From positions 945,284 to 1,009,283 of the forward strand of contig NZ_JAHLQF010000001.1 of assembly GCF_018918285.1 (NCBI RefSeq): a stretch of 64,000 bases of DNA, written 5' to 3'. The first letter of the stretch is position 1. Each line of letters begins with the position of its first letter. Shown here in pieces: positions 34,552 through 43,461 of this stretch. Under the pieces are notes generated by a model. It was not told where the DNA came from. It made no database searches and saw nothing but the letters and a program-made list of their open reading frames with translations. Source of the DNA: Clostridium mobile. GTDB taxonomy: Bacteria; Bacillota; Clostridia; Clostridiales; Clostridiaceae. The translations under genes were made by a program, and so were the position numbers.

Positions 34552-35202
34552 TTAATGACTATATTCCAACTTTTTAGCTCTTTCCTTTGCTCTTAACAAA
34601 AATCTTTCAATACTATCTATTTCTTCTTTAGCTTTTTCATCCGTCATTTTTCCTCTACCAACTCTATCACAAATAGCTAAAAGAGCTATTTCATCAGCTG
34701 AAACCTCTTCTAACATTCTATCTATTTCCGCAAATGGCATGTTTTTCACTATAAAAAGCGGTTGCATATGCCACCTTACTAAATCTGCTACTTTATATAT
34801 AAAATCACTATCTTCTATTAACATTAATTCCTTTAGAAAAATAACTGCCATATTCTGCCCTACTTTATCATGGTTGTAAGAAGTTATTTTACCTTTTCTT
34901 ACTTTAGTTGTAGGTGCCTTACCAATATCATGTAACAACGCTGCCCACATAAAAACTCTAGGCTCTTCGCTTAAATGTCTAAATTTAGCAGCCTGATCTA
35001 ATACCAACATTGTATGATTCCAAACAGTTCCTTCAGGATGATGCGTGAGATTTTGATCTGTTTCTTTTAAATCCCATAAAAAATTTAGAGGATATATTTC
35101 CTTATATTCTTCCTTTTCTGATATATCATTAAAATACATGGATGGTTTAGAATCATTTAAAAGATGAATATTAAATTCTTCAAATATTTTATTTTTATCC
35201 AT
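34552..35202 (-). CDS. HD-domain (HDIG) phosphohydrolase
   Basis: 216 aa, ATG 35202 after GGGAAGATAAT. An HD/HDIG core is visible: TVWNHTMLVLDQAA (first His, about 61), WAALLHDIGKAPTTK (HD pair, about 91-92) and SYNHDKVGQNMAVIFL (third His), with WHMQPLFI after it. This is the tRNA-nucleotidyltransferase-type HD family found as a stand-alone protein in clostridia; activity is likely a metal-dependent phosphohydrolase on nucleotides or 2',3'-cyclic phosphates. It sits between two tiny basic-protein genes on the same strand, all probably one transcript. Confidence 0.85.
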   Translation of the reverse strand: MDKNKIFEEFNIHLLNDSKPSMYFNDISEKEEYKEIYPLNFLWDLKETDQNLTHHPEGTVWNHTMLVLDQAAKFRHLSEEPRVFMWAALLHDIGKAPTTKVRKGKITSYNHDKVGQNMAVIFLKELMLIEDSDFIYKVADLVRWHMQPLFIVKNMPFAEIDRMLEEVSADEIALLAICDRVGRGKMTDEKAKEEIDSIERFLLRAKERAKKLEYSH

Positions 35203-35219
35203 AATATTATCTTCCCTTA

Positions 35220-35324
35220 CTATTTTTTGGTTTCAGGAACAGGCTGTTGATTCTTATTTCTTTTCTTAGTTTGATATGTTGGTGCTTCCTCAGGTGCAGA
35301 TCTTTTCATACCTTTCTTAGCCAT
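35220..35324 (-). CDS. 34-aa basic protein of unknown function
   Basis: ATG 35324 follows AAAGGAGGAATAAAG. Product MAKKGMKRSAPEEAPTYQTK followed by KRNKNQQPVPETKK. Highly basic, Gln/Pro/Lys-rich, disordered. It stops 18 bases before the HD-domain gene. Its MAKKG opening mirrors the MATKG opening of the 44-aa protein on the other side of that gene. Confidence 0.65.
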   Translation of the reverse strand: MAKKGMKRSAPEEAPTYQTKKRNKNQQPVPETKK

Positions 35325-35404
35325 CTTTATTCCTCCTTTAATATTATATTATATTGTTCCTTTGTTCAAATATATTTTTCCCTAAAATTATTTTAAATAC
35401 ATAT

Positions 35405-35436
35405 AAAAAAGGAGGTTTTTTCAACCTCCTTTTACA
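35405..35436 (-). terminator. Terminator after the FMN-binding protein gene
   Basis: AAAAGGAGGTT (35407-35417) / AACCTCCTTTT (35423-35433), A/T runs on both sides. Lies between the stop at 35437 and the 34-aa gene. Confidence 0.85.
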
Positions 35437-36435
35437 TTATTTTTTTAAATTTTCATTGAAGAATTTAGTAGCATGGTTAACACCATATATAACACCCTCA
35501 GAACTTACAGTTGCACCACTTATACCTTCCAAATTTTCGATGCTTAATGGTTCACTTGCTGATTTATCTACAAATTTATCAGTAAAGTCTTTTTCCAATA
35601 TTCCATCTCCAAGACCTGGAGTTTCTTGTTGTTCAATAACTCTAATTCCTGTTATTTTTCCATCTAGTGATATACCAACTAGAGTTTTTAATTCTCCACC
35701 GTAGCCTTCGGATATAGCAGTAATAGCGTATCCTATTACTTCACTTCCTTTATAAACTGCATTAACTCCAGCAATATTATCATTTAATGCTACTTCATGT
35801 GGTTTCATTTCATCTCCATCAGCCATTACATCTTTAACTGTTACTTCTTTATTTTTTTCGTCTACAACTTCTTCACCTAAAATATGTTCTTTATAGAAAT
35901 TAATCGCTGTATTAGCACCTGCAATCATACCACCAGAACTTATAGTAGCTCCAGTAATAGCTGCAATTTCATTTTCAGCTGATGCTGAACCTTTTACTAA
36001 TTTTAAAGTTTCTTTTGTTGATTTATCTCTATATTGAGATAATACTTTTTCATCTTCAATTACACTACCTATACCTGGTGTTTCTGCGTGGGATGCTACT
36101 TTTATACCACCGATGTTACCATCTTTATCAACACCAACTGTCATTTTTATAGGTCCACCATATCCCTTAGGAGTTACAATAATTGCATGTCCAATAACTT
36201 CGCCATTTTCTAGAACCTCATAGGCACCTTCAACGTTTTCTATAGTTTCAAGATTAATGTCCATTTCTTTTACATCGTTAGCTTTACTCTTTGGTAAGAT
36301 AACTTCTAACTGTAAACTTTCTAATTTTTCTCTTTCTGCAATGATGTCTTTAGTTGCACCATGACTAATACCTAAAATAAGACCGCAAACAGATGCTATT
36401 AATAACAACACAATAGTTCCTCTAAACTTTTTCAC
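35437..36435 (-). CDS. Membrane-anchored protein with two FMN-binding (RnfG/NqrC-like) domains
   Basis: 332 aa from GTG 36435 after GGGAGG. One N-terminal membrane anchor (about 7-24), then two FMN_bind domains in tandem (about 65-180 and 220-330). Each has the (S/T)GATxSS motif whose last Thr/Ser position carries phosphoester-linked FMN in RnfG/NqrC: AITGATISSGG (about 168) and GISGATVSSEG (about 312). Each also has the ETPGIG/ETPGLG loop. The outward-facing domain would pass electrons at the cell surface, as in extracellular electron-transfer flavoproteins. No other Rnf gene is adjacent, so it is a stand-alone duplicate-type protein rather than part of an rnf operon. Confidence 0.88.
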   Translation of the reverse strand: MKKFRGTIVLLLIASVCGLILGISHGATKDIIAEREKLESLQLEVILPKSKANDVKEMDINLETIENVEGAYEVLENGEVIGHAIIVTPKGYGGPIKMTVGVDKDGNIGGIKVASHAETPGIGSVIEDEKVLSQYRDKSTKETLKLVKGSASAENEIAAITGATISSGGMIAGANTAINFYKEHILGEEVVDEKNKEVTVKDVMADGDEMKPHEVALNDNIAGVNAVYKGSEVIGYAITAISEGYGGELKTLVGISLDGKITGIRVIEQQETPGLGDGILEKDFTDKFVDKSASEPLSIENLEGISGATVSSEGVIYGVNHATKFFNENLKK

Positions 36436-37132
36436 TTGTCCATTACCTCCCGACTTAAATAATATAAGTTATAATTTTAGAATAAAGGGGCTTTAACTTT
36501 TACAAGCCTATCAATATACTATTCTAAACTAAAAAAATCTAGTTTCATTAATTATGTTAATATAATATCATTTTAGTGTCAATATAATATTTATGAATTT
36601 AGTATAATATTCTTACAAAGGAACAGAATTATTCAATATTTGATTCGCCAAACTTCTCATTCTGCGAGAAAACTCCTAATTTACGAATTATTTTATTACT
36701 TTTTGCAAAGTTAAATTTTATTTTTATTTTAATGAAATCTGTATTTAGGAGGTTTTACTATTACTTTAATGTATGAATATGATTTATTTTATGAAAATAA
36801 CGATTTTTATTATTCTTTTTTTAAAATATTCAAACTTTATTTTTATGTTTTATTTTTAACCTATATTAATTATTGTTGTTAAATTATTTTCTTTATATAT
36901 ATGTGTTTTAAGAAAATTATTACCATTATCAGATAATATTTCCTAACAGCTGCAAACTTTTTTAGTTAGATATTTAGATTTATAACTTTTTAGATTCTTA
37001 CATAATAAATAAGTTCCATTAAAGGAATTTCTTCATTAAATATAATATATATTATATACTTTGTTACCTTATGTTTTACAGATGATTTCTCAAAGATGGA
37101 TTTCTACAAAGCTAATTTAGTTTCTCAAGTAG
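36436..37132. other. Long AT-rich spacer without recognisable genes
   Basis: About 700 bases. I find no reading frame with a ribosome site, no RNA-gene signature and no operator-like dyad; only T-rich runs. Confidence 0.6.
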
Positions 37133-37195
37133 AGAGCTAAGTACATAATGAAGCCGCTCCGAAAAAAGTCGCTATTTCATTACATACTTAGCTCT
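37133..37195 (-). repeat. Dispersed hairpin repeat, copy R7 (type A, inverted)
   Basis: Stem 37176-37195 / 37133-37152 read on the minus strand; the loop core ATAGCGACTTTTTTCGGAGC is identical to that of R2 but on this strand. Located 55 bases downstream of ribH, in the same orientation as that gene. Confidence 0.9.
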
Positions 37196-37249
37196 TTTGT
37201 GGTTTATAAATACATTTTCAAATATTAATTATTATACGTATAGAGATTT

Positions 37250-37711
37250 TTATATTTCCCTTAATAAATTTGCCATTTCTATTGCAGTAACTGCTGATTC
37301 ATAACCTTTGTTTCCTGATTTAGTACCTGCTCTTTCTATTGCCTGTTCTATATTTTCAGTGGTTAATACTCCAAATATAACTGGTATATCCTCATCTAGA
37401 CTAACCTTTGCTATCCCTTTTGAAACTTCCGCTGTTACATGTTCATAATGTGTAGTTGCTCCTCTAATTACAGCTCCTAAACATATTACTCCATCATATT
37501 TTTTACCTTTAGCCATCTTTTTAGCAACCAAAGGAATTTCAAAGGCTCCTGGCACCCAAGCTATTTCTATATCTTCCTCAGCTACTCCATGCCTTTTTAG
37601 TCCATCTACAGCACCACTTAATAATTTACTTCCTATAAATTCATTAAATCTTCCTACTACTATACCAAATTTTAAACCTTGTCCAATTAAATTTCCTTCA
37701 TACATTTTCAT
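37250..37711 (-). CDS. ribH: 6,7-dimethyl-8-ribityllumazine synthase
   Basis: 153 aa, ATG 37711 after GAGGAGGAATAA. Typical lumazine synthase: VVGRFNEFI (about 18-26), [29 protein letters not shown] (about 79-92, catalytic His) and [18 protein letters not shown]. It joins the ribityl-pyrimidinedione and dihydroxybutanone phosphate into lumazine, the penultimate step of riboflavin synthesis, and forms an icosahedral shell with riboflavin synthase in related bacteria. Last gene of the rib operon. Confidence 0.97.
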   Translation of the reverse strand: MKMYEGNLIGQGLKFGIVVGRFNEFIGSKLLSGAVDGLKRHGVAEEDIEIAWVPGAFEIPLVAKKMAKGKKYDGVICLGAVIRGATTHYEHVTAEVSKGIAKVSLDEDIPVIFGVLTTENIEQAIERAGTKSGNKGYESAVTAIEMANLLREI

Positions 37712-37776
37712 ACTTATTCCTCCTCATATAATATACTTAATAAATATTTCATTCATTAAATTTTCAAATTGCCATT

Positions 37777-38982
37777 TTATTTATCAAAATTTAATAAGTG
37801 TCCCATCTTTTCTTTTTTAGTTTTTAAATAGAACTCACTTTCTTCATGATCATGTATTTCTATGGGTACTCTTTTTACTATTTCTATACCATATCCAGAA
37901 AGCCCAGAGATTTTCTTAGGATTGTTAGTCATTAATTTTACTTCCTTTACCCCTAAGTTCTCTAATATTTGAGCTCCTATTCCATAGTCTCTTAAGTCTT
38001 CTGGAAATCCTAAAGCAATATTAGCCTCAACGGTGTCCATACCCTTATCTTGAAGGTTATAAGCTTTAAGTTTGTTTATAAGCCCTATTCCCCTTCCTTC
38101 CTGTCTCATGTAAACTAGTATTCCTCTTTTTTCTTTACTGATAGCTCTCATAGCCGCTGCATATTGGTCCCCGCAGTCACATCTTATGGAGCCTAATGCA
38201 TCTCCAGTAAGACATTCTGAATGCATTCTAACTAATACTGGCTCTCCATCATTAATATCTCCCTTTATTAGAGCTACATGGTGTTCTCCATTTAATTTAT
38301 TTACATACCCATATATTTTAAATTCTCCATATTTAGTAGGCATCTTTGTCTCTACTACTCTTTCTATTAAGGATTCATTTTTTCTTCTATAAGCTATGAG
38401 ATCAGCTATGGTAATTATCTTTAAATTATGTTTTTTTACATACTCCATAAGCTCAGGAACTCTTGCCATCGTTCCATCTTCATTCATTATTTCACATATA
38501 ACTGCTGCTGGATATAATCCCGCAAGTCTTGACAAGTCCAATGATGCTTCTGTATGGCCCGCTCTCTTTAATACTCCACCTTCTTTTCCTTCTAAAGGAA
38601 ATATATGGCCTGGCCTTCTGAAATCTTCGCTTTTTGATTCACCTTCTAAAACTTTTTTAATTGTAAGAGCTCTCTCAAAGGCTGAAATTCCTGTAGTAGT
38701 TTCTTTATGATCTATTGACACAGTAAATGCTGTTCCTTTGTTATCTGTGTTAACCTCCACCATTTGACCTATGTTTAACTCTTTTAATCTCTCTCCATCT
38801 ATAGGCATACATATGAGTCCTCTACCATATTTAGCCATGAAATTTATAGCTTCTGCCGTAACTTTCTCAGCAGCCATAATTAAATCTCCTTCATTTTCTC
38901 TATCCTCATCATCTACTACTACAATCATTTTTCCTTCTTTAATATCTTCTATAGCCTCTTCTATTGTGTTGAATTTAATCAT
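37777..38982 (-). CDS. ribBA: Bifunctional 3,4-dihydroxy-2-butanone 4-phosphate synthase / GTP cyclohydrolase II
   Basis: 401 aa, ATG 38982 after AAGAGGTGATG. RibB half (about 1-200): [16 protein letters not shown] (acidic metal loop), [26 protein letters not shown] (cited as RRPGHIFPL and RAGHTEAS), [11 protein letters not shown]. RibA half (about 205-401): the zinc site [18 protein letters not shown] (about 256-273), RQEGRGIGL (about 296-304) and LTNNPKK-like MTNNPKKI. It makes both substrates of the pathway from ribulose 5-phosphate and GTP. Third gene of the operon. Confidence 0.96.
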   Translation of the reverse strand: MIKFNTIEEAIEDIKEGKMIVVVDDEDRENEGDLIMAAEKVTAEAINFMAKYGRGLICMPIDGERLKELNIGQMVEVNTDNKGTAFTVSIDHKETTTGISAFERALTIKKVLEGESKSEDFRRPGHIFPLEGKEGGVLKRAGHTEASLDLSRLAGLYPAAVICEIMNEDGTMARVPELMEYVKKHNLKIITIADLIAYRRKNESLIERVVETKMPTKYGEFKIYGYVNKLNGEHHVALIKGDINDGEPVLVRMHSECLTGDALGSIRCDCGDQYAAAMRAISKEKRGILVYMRQEGRGIGLINKLKAYNLQDKGMDTVEANIALGFPEDLRDYGIGAQILENLGVKEVKLMTNNPKKISGLSGYGIEIVKRVPIEIHDHEESEFYLKTKKEKMGHLLNFDK

Positions 38983-39006
38983 ATTAACATCACCTCTTAA
39001 AAAATT

Positions 39007-39663
39007 TTAAACAAATCCATTTTCACTTAAATAATTTAAATTTATAGAGCTTTCACCATAATTTTTTCTTTCATCATTAAAATGCATTAATTTTTCTACG
39101 TATTTGCCTATTATGTCACATTCTAAATTTACTTCATCACCCAGTTTCTTCATTAATAATATAGTTTCTTCTCCCGTATGAGGAATAACGGATACTTTAA
39201 ATTCACTATTATCAACATGGGCAACAGTTAAGCTTACACCATCTATAGTTATAGAGCCTTTGTATATTACATATTTTAAAATCTCCACCGGAGCTTCTAC
39301 TGTAATCCATATGGCATTATCCTCTTTTTTAAATCCTCTAATTCTCCCCCTCCCATCTATGTGCCCGCTAACTATATGACCACCTAATCTGTCTGATACT
39401 TTTAAAGCTCTTTCCAGATTAACCTGGCTTCCTATAGACAAATCTTTTAAATTACTTTTCCTCATAGTTTCAGGCATTACATCCACAGTAAAATCCTCTT
39501 TAGTAAAAGCTGTTACTGTAAGACAAACTCCATTAGTGCATATACTATCTCCAAGTTTTACATCTTCAATAACTTTCAGAGATTGGATTGTTATACTTGC
39601 TGAATGCTGCCCTTTTTTTATGGCTTTCACCTTTCCTATTTCCTCTATAATACCTGTGAACAT
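39007..39663 (-). CDS. ribE: Riboflavin synthase alpha subunit
   Basis: 218 aa from ATG 39663 (MFTGIIEEIG, the invariant family start); a GTG nine bases upstream is less likely. Two internally homologous lumazine-binding domains (about 1-97 and 98-200), each with the VNLE(R/C) and SLTV signatures (NGVCLTVTAF, ERALKVSDRLGGHIVSGHIDG cited as GGHIVSGHIDG, DGVSLTVAHV). Dismutates two lumazines into riboflavin. Second gene of the operon. Confidence 0.96.
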   Translation of the reverse strand: MFTGIIEEIGKVKAIKKGQHSASITIQSLKVIEDVKLGDSICTNGVCLTVTAFTKEDFTVDVMPETMRKSNLKDLSIGSQVNLERALKVSDRLGGHIVSGHIDGRGRIRGFKKEDNAIWITVEAPVEILKYVIYKGSITIDGVSLTVAHVDNSEFKVSVIPHTGEETILLMKKLGDEVNLECDIIGKYVEKLMHFNDERKNYGESSINLNYLSENGFV

Positions 39664-39747
39664 CCTTATCACTTCCTTTCTTCTTAATTATTCATTTTTA
39701 ATTTTTCATTCAATAAAAACTTTCAACTCTCCATTCTCAACTCTTCA

Positions 39748-40833
39748 TTAACGTAAGTATCCTTCTATTAGAAAATCATCATCAAACCTTTGCAGCGAAA
39801 TATTCTTCAATTTTATAGAGTCTTTCATAAGTTCTATTCCATCACCTTCTACAGATGTTTTAGAAGAACTTCCTCCTATTATTTTAGGTGCAATAAAGGC
39901 CATAACCTTATCTACTACTCCTTCTTTTAGAGCTGAATAGTTTAACGTACCTCCCCCCTCTAAAAGAATACTGTCAATTCTTCTTTCTCCTAATTCCTTC
40001 ATTAAATATTTCAAATCTACTCTATTGTTTTTTAATGGTGTAACTATTATTTCTGCTCCTAATTCTTCTAGCTTAAAGCATTTATCACTAGATATGTTTT
40101 CAGTAGTAGCAATAATGGTTTTCCCCTCTTCTTTTAATAATTTTGATTCTAATGGTATCCTACCTTTGCTATCTACAATTATTCTTATAGGATTTCTCCC
40201 TTTTCTATCTTTAAGTCTTGTAGTTAAACTTGGATTATCTTTTATAACTGTTTCTACTCCAACCATTATTCCACTTATTTTATTTCTTACTTGGTGTACG
40301 TATTCTCTAGATTTCTCTCCAGTTATCCATTTTGAATCTCCTGTTGCTGTAGCTATTTTGCCGTCTAAAGTTGTTGCCGTTTTTAAAATGCAGTATGGCA
40401 ATTTAGTTGTTATATATTTTATAAATACTTCATTTAATGTTTTAGATTCCTGTTCTAATACACCAACCTGAACCTCTATACCTTTGGATTTTAGTAAATC
40501 TATTCCTCTACCACTGACAACCGGATTAGGGTCTTTCATAGCAATTATTACTTTACTTATTCCCTTTTCAATAATTGAACTAGCACAGGGGGGAGTTTTC
40601 CCATAATGGGAGCAAGGTTCTAAGGTAACATACATATGGGCGCCTTTTACATCCTCTGTAGCATTATTAAAGGCATTTATTTCTGCATGAGGTCCTCCAA
40701 AAAATTCATGATATCCTTCTCCTATTATCTTTCCCTCTCTTACTATTACCGCACCAACTAATGGATTAGGATTAACAAAACCTTCTCCTAGTTTAGCCAG
40801 TTCTAAAGCCCTCTTCATATATTTTTCTTCCAT
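39748..40833 (-). CDS. ribD: Bifunctional pyrimidine deaminase / reductase
   Basis: 361 aa, ATG 40833 after AAGGAGGGGACTT. The N-terminal zinc deaminase has GPHAEINAF (about 46-54) and LEPCSHYGKTPPCA (about 72-85); the C-terminal DHFR-like reductase has TTLDGKIATATGDSKWITG and LLEGGGTLNYSAL. First gene of the rib operon, behind the FMN riboswitch. The 84-base spacer to ribE contains short purine-rich GAGTTGA-type units. Confidence 0.96.
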   Translation of the reverse strand: MEEKYMKRALELAKLGEGFVNPNPLVGAVIVREGKIIGEGYHEFFGGPHAEINAFNNATEDVKGAHMYVTLEPCSHYGKTPPCASSIIEKGISKVIIAMKDPNPVVSGRGIDLLKSKGIEVQVGVLEQESKTLNEVFIKYITTKLPYCILKTATTLDGKIATATGDSKWITGEKSREYVHQVRNKISGIMVGVETVIKDNPSLTTRLKDRKGRNPIRIIVDSKGRIPLESKLLKEEGKTIIATTENISSDKCFKLEELGAEIIVTPLKNNRVDLKYLMKELGERRIDSILLEGGGTLNYSALKEGVVDKVMAFIAPKIIGGSSSKTSVEGDGIELMKDSIKLKNISLQRFDDDFLIEGYLR

Positions 40834-40889
40834 AAGTCCCCTCCTTAAACTTACTTAATTCAGGATAAATTTAATTATAAAAGCAACCA

Positions 40890-40922
40890 CAAAAAAACCC
40901 TGAAGATTTTCTTCAGGGTTTG
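40890..40922 (-). terminator. Riboswitch-controlled terminator of the rib operon
   Basis: AACCCTGAAG/CTTCAGGGTT stem (40896-40920 region) with T7 on the minus strand, 57 bases before ribD. Its 5' arm is complementary to the first strand of the riboswitch (41125-41134), giving the alternative antiterminator. Confidence 0.9.
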
Positions 40923-41021
40923 GTATACACAAATACAAAGTTAGCATAATATTCCTATAAAATGATAGATTTTATGCACAAATAAAACCCTATCATAGGT
41001 ATAAATATACCATAGGCATTA

Positions 41022-41135
41022 CACTTTCTTCCTTCTTTCATCCAGACTATAACTGTCGGCCCTGGAGTTTCACCAGATCTGCCTTTCGGCTGGCGGGCTA
41101 TACCGCCGGTATGGAATTTCACCAAACCCTGAAGG
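41022..41135 (-). promoter_or_regulatory. FMN riboswitch (RFN element)
   Basis: On the minus strand the leader starts CTTCAGGGTTTGGTGAAATT and contains the invariant blocks ACCGGCGGTATAGCCCGCC, GCCGAAAGGCAGATCTGGTG and CCAGGGCCGACAGTTATAGT, ending in CTGGATGAAAGAAG. When FMN is bound the P1 stem holds CTTCAGGG and the downstream terminator forms, shutting off ribDEBAH. Confidence 0.97.
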
Positions 41136-41160
41136 AACTACGATATTTAATTATGATTAA

Positions 41161-41189
41161 AGAATACCACTTTGATATTTTTATGTCAA
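41161..41189 (-). promoter_or_regulatory. Promoter of the rib operon
   Basis: TTGACA (minus, 41189-41184), 17 bases, TATTCT (41166-41161). Just upstream of the riboswitch. Confidence 0.85.
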
Positions 41190-41204
41190 TATTTTTTATT
41201 TTTA

Positions 41205-41233
41205 TTGACATATTTTATTGACCTGTATAAAAT
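41205..41233 (+). promoter_or_regulatory. Promoter of the second M20/DUF3100-like operon
   Basis: TTGACA (41205-41210), 17 bases, TAAAAT (41228-41233). Back to back with the rib promoter, only 15 bases between the two -35 boxes. Confidence 0.75.
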
Positions 41234-41251
41234 ATACATAGTACGCTAGTA

Positions 41252-41286
41252 AAATACATGTGTTTATTAAATAAAAACATGTATTT
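41252..41286 (+). promoter_or_regulatory. Palindromic operator-like site in the 5' leader
   Basis: AAATACATGT (41252-41261) / ACATGTATTT (41277-41286), a perfect 10-bp dyad with 15-base spacer just after the promoter. A site of similar content (ACATATGTAT) occurs in the leader of the other M20 operon near 32660. Confidence 0.45.
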
Positions 41287-41312
41287 CTACAAAATTTTAA
41301 GGAGGATGCTTG

Positions 41313-42638
41313 ATGAATAGGGAAGAACTGAAGGAATTAGCTTGTAAAACCATAGAGGAAAACAAGGAAAAATTGCTATCTTTAGCTAAAGATATAGAAA
41401 ACTCCCCTGAACTTGGTTATAAAGAAGTAGAAACCTCAAAAAAAGTTTGTAATTTTTTAAATGAGCTAAATATTTCTTATAAAGATGGAGTGGCTTTAAC
41501 TGGAGTTAAGGGAAAATTAAAGGATAATTCTTCTGGTCCTAATGTAGCAATACTAGGTGAACTAGATGGAGTAATCTGCTTTGACAGTAAGAATGCAAAT
41601 AAAACAACAGGAGCTTCTCATACCTGTGGACATAATTTACAGATTACTGCTATGCTAGGTGCTGCTCTTGGTCTTAAGCTTTCCGGAGTAGAAAATCAGC
41701 TCCATGGAAACGTAACTTTTTTTGCAGTACCTGCTGAAGAATATATTGAAATAGAATATAGAGAAAAATTAAGAGAAGAAGGTAAAATAAATTTCCTAGC
41801 TGGCAAACAAGAACTTATATATAGAGGTGAACTAGAGGATGTAGACATAGCTATGATGATGCATTCCCTTAAAAATTGCCCAGAGCCTACTGTAGCTATA
41901 GGAGAAACTAGTAATGGATTTATTGGTAAAACCATTCAATATTTAGGACAAGCCGCTCACGCTGCGGAAGCTCCTCATGATGGAATTAATGCTCTAAATG
42001 CAGCTATGCTTGGTATTATGGGAATAAACGCTCTTAGAGAAACCTTTAAAGATGAAGATTCTATAAGAGTTCACCCAATAATCACTAAAGGTGGAGATAC
42101 AGTTAATAGTGTTCCATCAGATGTACGCATGGAATCCTATGTAAGAGCCAAAAACGTAGATGCTATGATGTCTACTAATAAAAAAGTGGATAGGGCTTTA
42201 ATTGCTGGTGGATATACAATGGGAGCTAAAACAATTATAAATACTATACCAGGTCATTTACCCCTTAAATGTTCAAAGGAATTAAATTATTTATTTAGAG
42301 AAAATAGTTTAAGCTTATTACCAGAAGATAAAGTTATAGACGCTGGTCATTTTGCTGCTTCAACAGACATGGGAGATATATCAAACTTAATCCCATCCAT
42401 ACATCCATTTGTAGGGGGAGTTTCTGGAGCATTGCATACAAAGGACTTTAATGTGGAAGATTTCGATGCTGCATGTATATTACCAGCTAAGTTAATGGCT
42501 ATGACAACTATAGATCTTTTATATAATGATGCTGAAAGGGCTAAAGAGGTTATAGATTCTTATGTACCAACATTTAATAATAAAGAAGATTATATCAAGT
42601 TTTTAGAAAGTTGTTTTGAAAGGAAGGTTGAAGAATGA
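41313..42638 (+). CDS. M20 family peptidase / amidohydrolase (AbgB-like), copy 2
   Basis: 441 aa from ATG 41313, seven bases after GGAGG. Same motif set as copy 1: NSPELGYKEVETS, ILGELDGVICFD, HTCGHNLQITAMLGAALGL (cited as HTCGHNLQITAMLGA), VPAEEYIEIEYREK, QAAHAAEAPHDGINALNAAM (cited as AAHAAEAPHDGINA), IHPFVGGVSGALHTKDFNV. Here the peptidase is first in the operon, followed by the two membrane proteins with a 4-base ATGA overlap. The two peptidases are clearly paralogous, so one operon copy was rearranged relative to the other. Substrate presumably an N-acylated or aminobenzoyl-type amino acid. Confidence 0.9.
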   Translation: MNREELKELACKTIEENKEKLLSLAKDIENSPELGYKEVETSKKVCNFLNELNISYKDGVALTGVKGKLKDNSSGPNVAILGELDGVICFDSKNANKTTGASHTCGHNLQITAMLGAALGLKLSGVENQLHGNVTFFAVPAEEYIEIEYREKLREEGKINFLAGKQELIYRGELEDVDIAMMMHSLKNCPEPTVAIGETSNGFIGKTIQYLGQAAHAAEAPHDGINALNAAMLGIMGINALRETFKDEDSIRVHPIITKGGDTVNSVPSDVRMESYVRAKNVDAMMSTNKKVDRALIAGGYTMGAKTIINTIPGHLPLKCSKELNYLFRENSLSLLPEDKVIDAGHFAASTDMGDISNLIPSIHPFVGGVSGALHTKDFNVEDFDAACILPAKLMAMTTIDLLYNDAERAKEVIDSYVPTFNNKEDYIKFLESCFERKVEE

Positions 42639-43459
42639 AAAATTGGAAAAACCACCTATTAGTTTTAATTTTAGTAGTTGTCGCCGAGGCTATAGGAGTA
42701 ATGAAATTTAAATTTGGCCCTGGAACCATAGTGTTATTACCTATGCTTTATGCACTTATTATGGGAGTATTTTTATCCCCTAAATTTTTAAAAGTTGTAA
42801 ATGATAAAGATATGAAAGATGCAGGATCTTTAATAACTATATCTTTAATGCTTTTAATGGCTAGATATGGAACTACAATTGGACCTACTCTACCAACAAT
42901 AATTAAATCCAGTCCTGCTTTGATATTACAAGAGTTCGGTAACTTAGGTACTGTTTTCATAGGTGTTCCGCTAGCAGTAATGCTTGGATTGAAAAGAGAG
43001 ACTATTGGTGCTGCTCACTCTATAGCTCGTGAACCAAATATAGCGTTAATAAGCGATATTTACGGTTTAGATGGAGAAGAAGGACAAGGTGTTATGGGAG
43101 TTTATATAAGCGGTACAGTTATTGGTACTGTTTTCTTTGGACTTCTTGCTAGCTTCTTCGCTGCCTATACACCACTACATCCTTATTCTTTAGCTATGGC
43201 ATCTGGAGTTGGAAGTGCTAGTATGATGACTGCTGCTGTAGGTTCTTTAAGTGCAATGTATCCTGAAATGCAGGAAACTCTAACTGCTTTTGGGGCTGCA
43301 AGTAACATGTTATCAGGATTAGATGGTCTTTATATGTGCCTATGGTTATCTCTACCAGCAACAGAATGGTTATACAAGAGATGCTATAGATTAAAATATG
43401 GAGTTGAAGCTCCTAAAGTAAAACAACGTTCTAAATCAAATCCTTCTAAGGGGGTATAA
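42635..43459 (+). CDS. DUF3100-like integral membrane protein, copy 2
   Basis: 274 aa, about eight membrane segments. FGPGTIVLLPMLYALIMGVF, RYGTTIGPTLPTI, GAAHSIAREPNIALISDIYG and HPYSLAMASGVGSASMMTAA align with copy 1 throughout. ATG overlaps the peptidase stop (ATGA). The basic tail KVKQRSKSNPSKGV is absent from copy 1. Likely the main channel of a transporter for the M20 substrate. Confidence 0.7.
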   Translation: MKNWKNHLLVLILVVVAEAIGVMKFKFGPGTIVLLPMLYALIMGVFLSPKFLKVVNDKDMKDAGSLITISLMLLMARYGTTIGPTLPTIIKSSPALILQEFGNLGTVFIGVPLAVMLGLKRETIGAAHSIAREPNIALISDIYGLDGEEGQGVMGVYISGTVIGTVFFGLLASFFAAYTPLHPYSLAMASGVGSASMMTAAVGSLSAMYPEMQETLTAFGAASNMLSGLDGLYMCLWLSLPATEWLYKRCYRLKYGVEAPKVKQRSKSNPSKGV

Positions 43460-43461
43460 TT

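Noticed and set aside
39664-39747. Short GAGTTGA/GAATTGA-type units between ribE and ribD (minus strand)
   Set aside because: Low-complexity purine-rich spacer; no stable structure or constant unit length.
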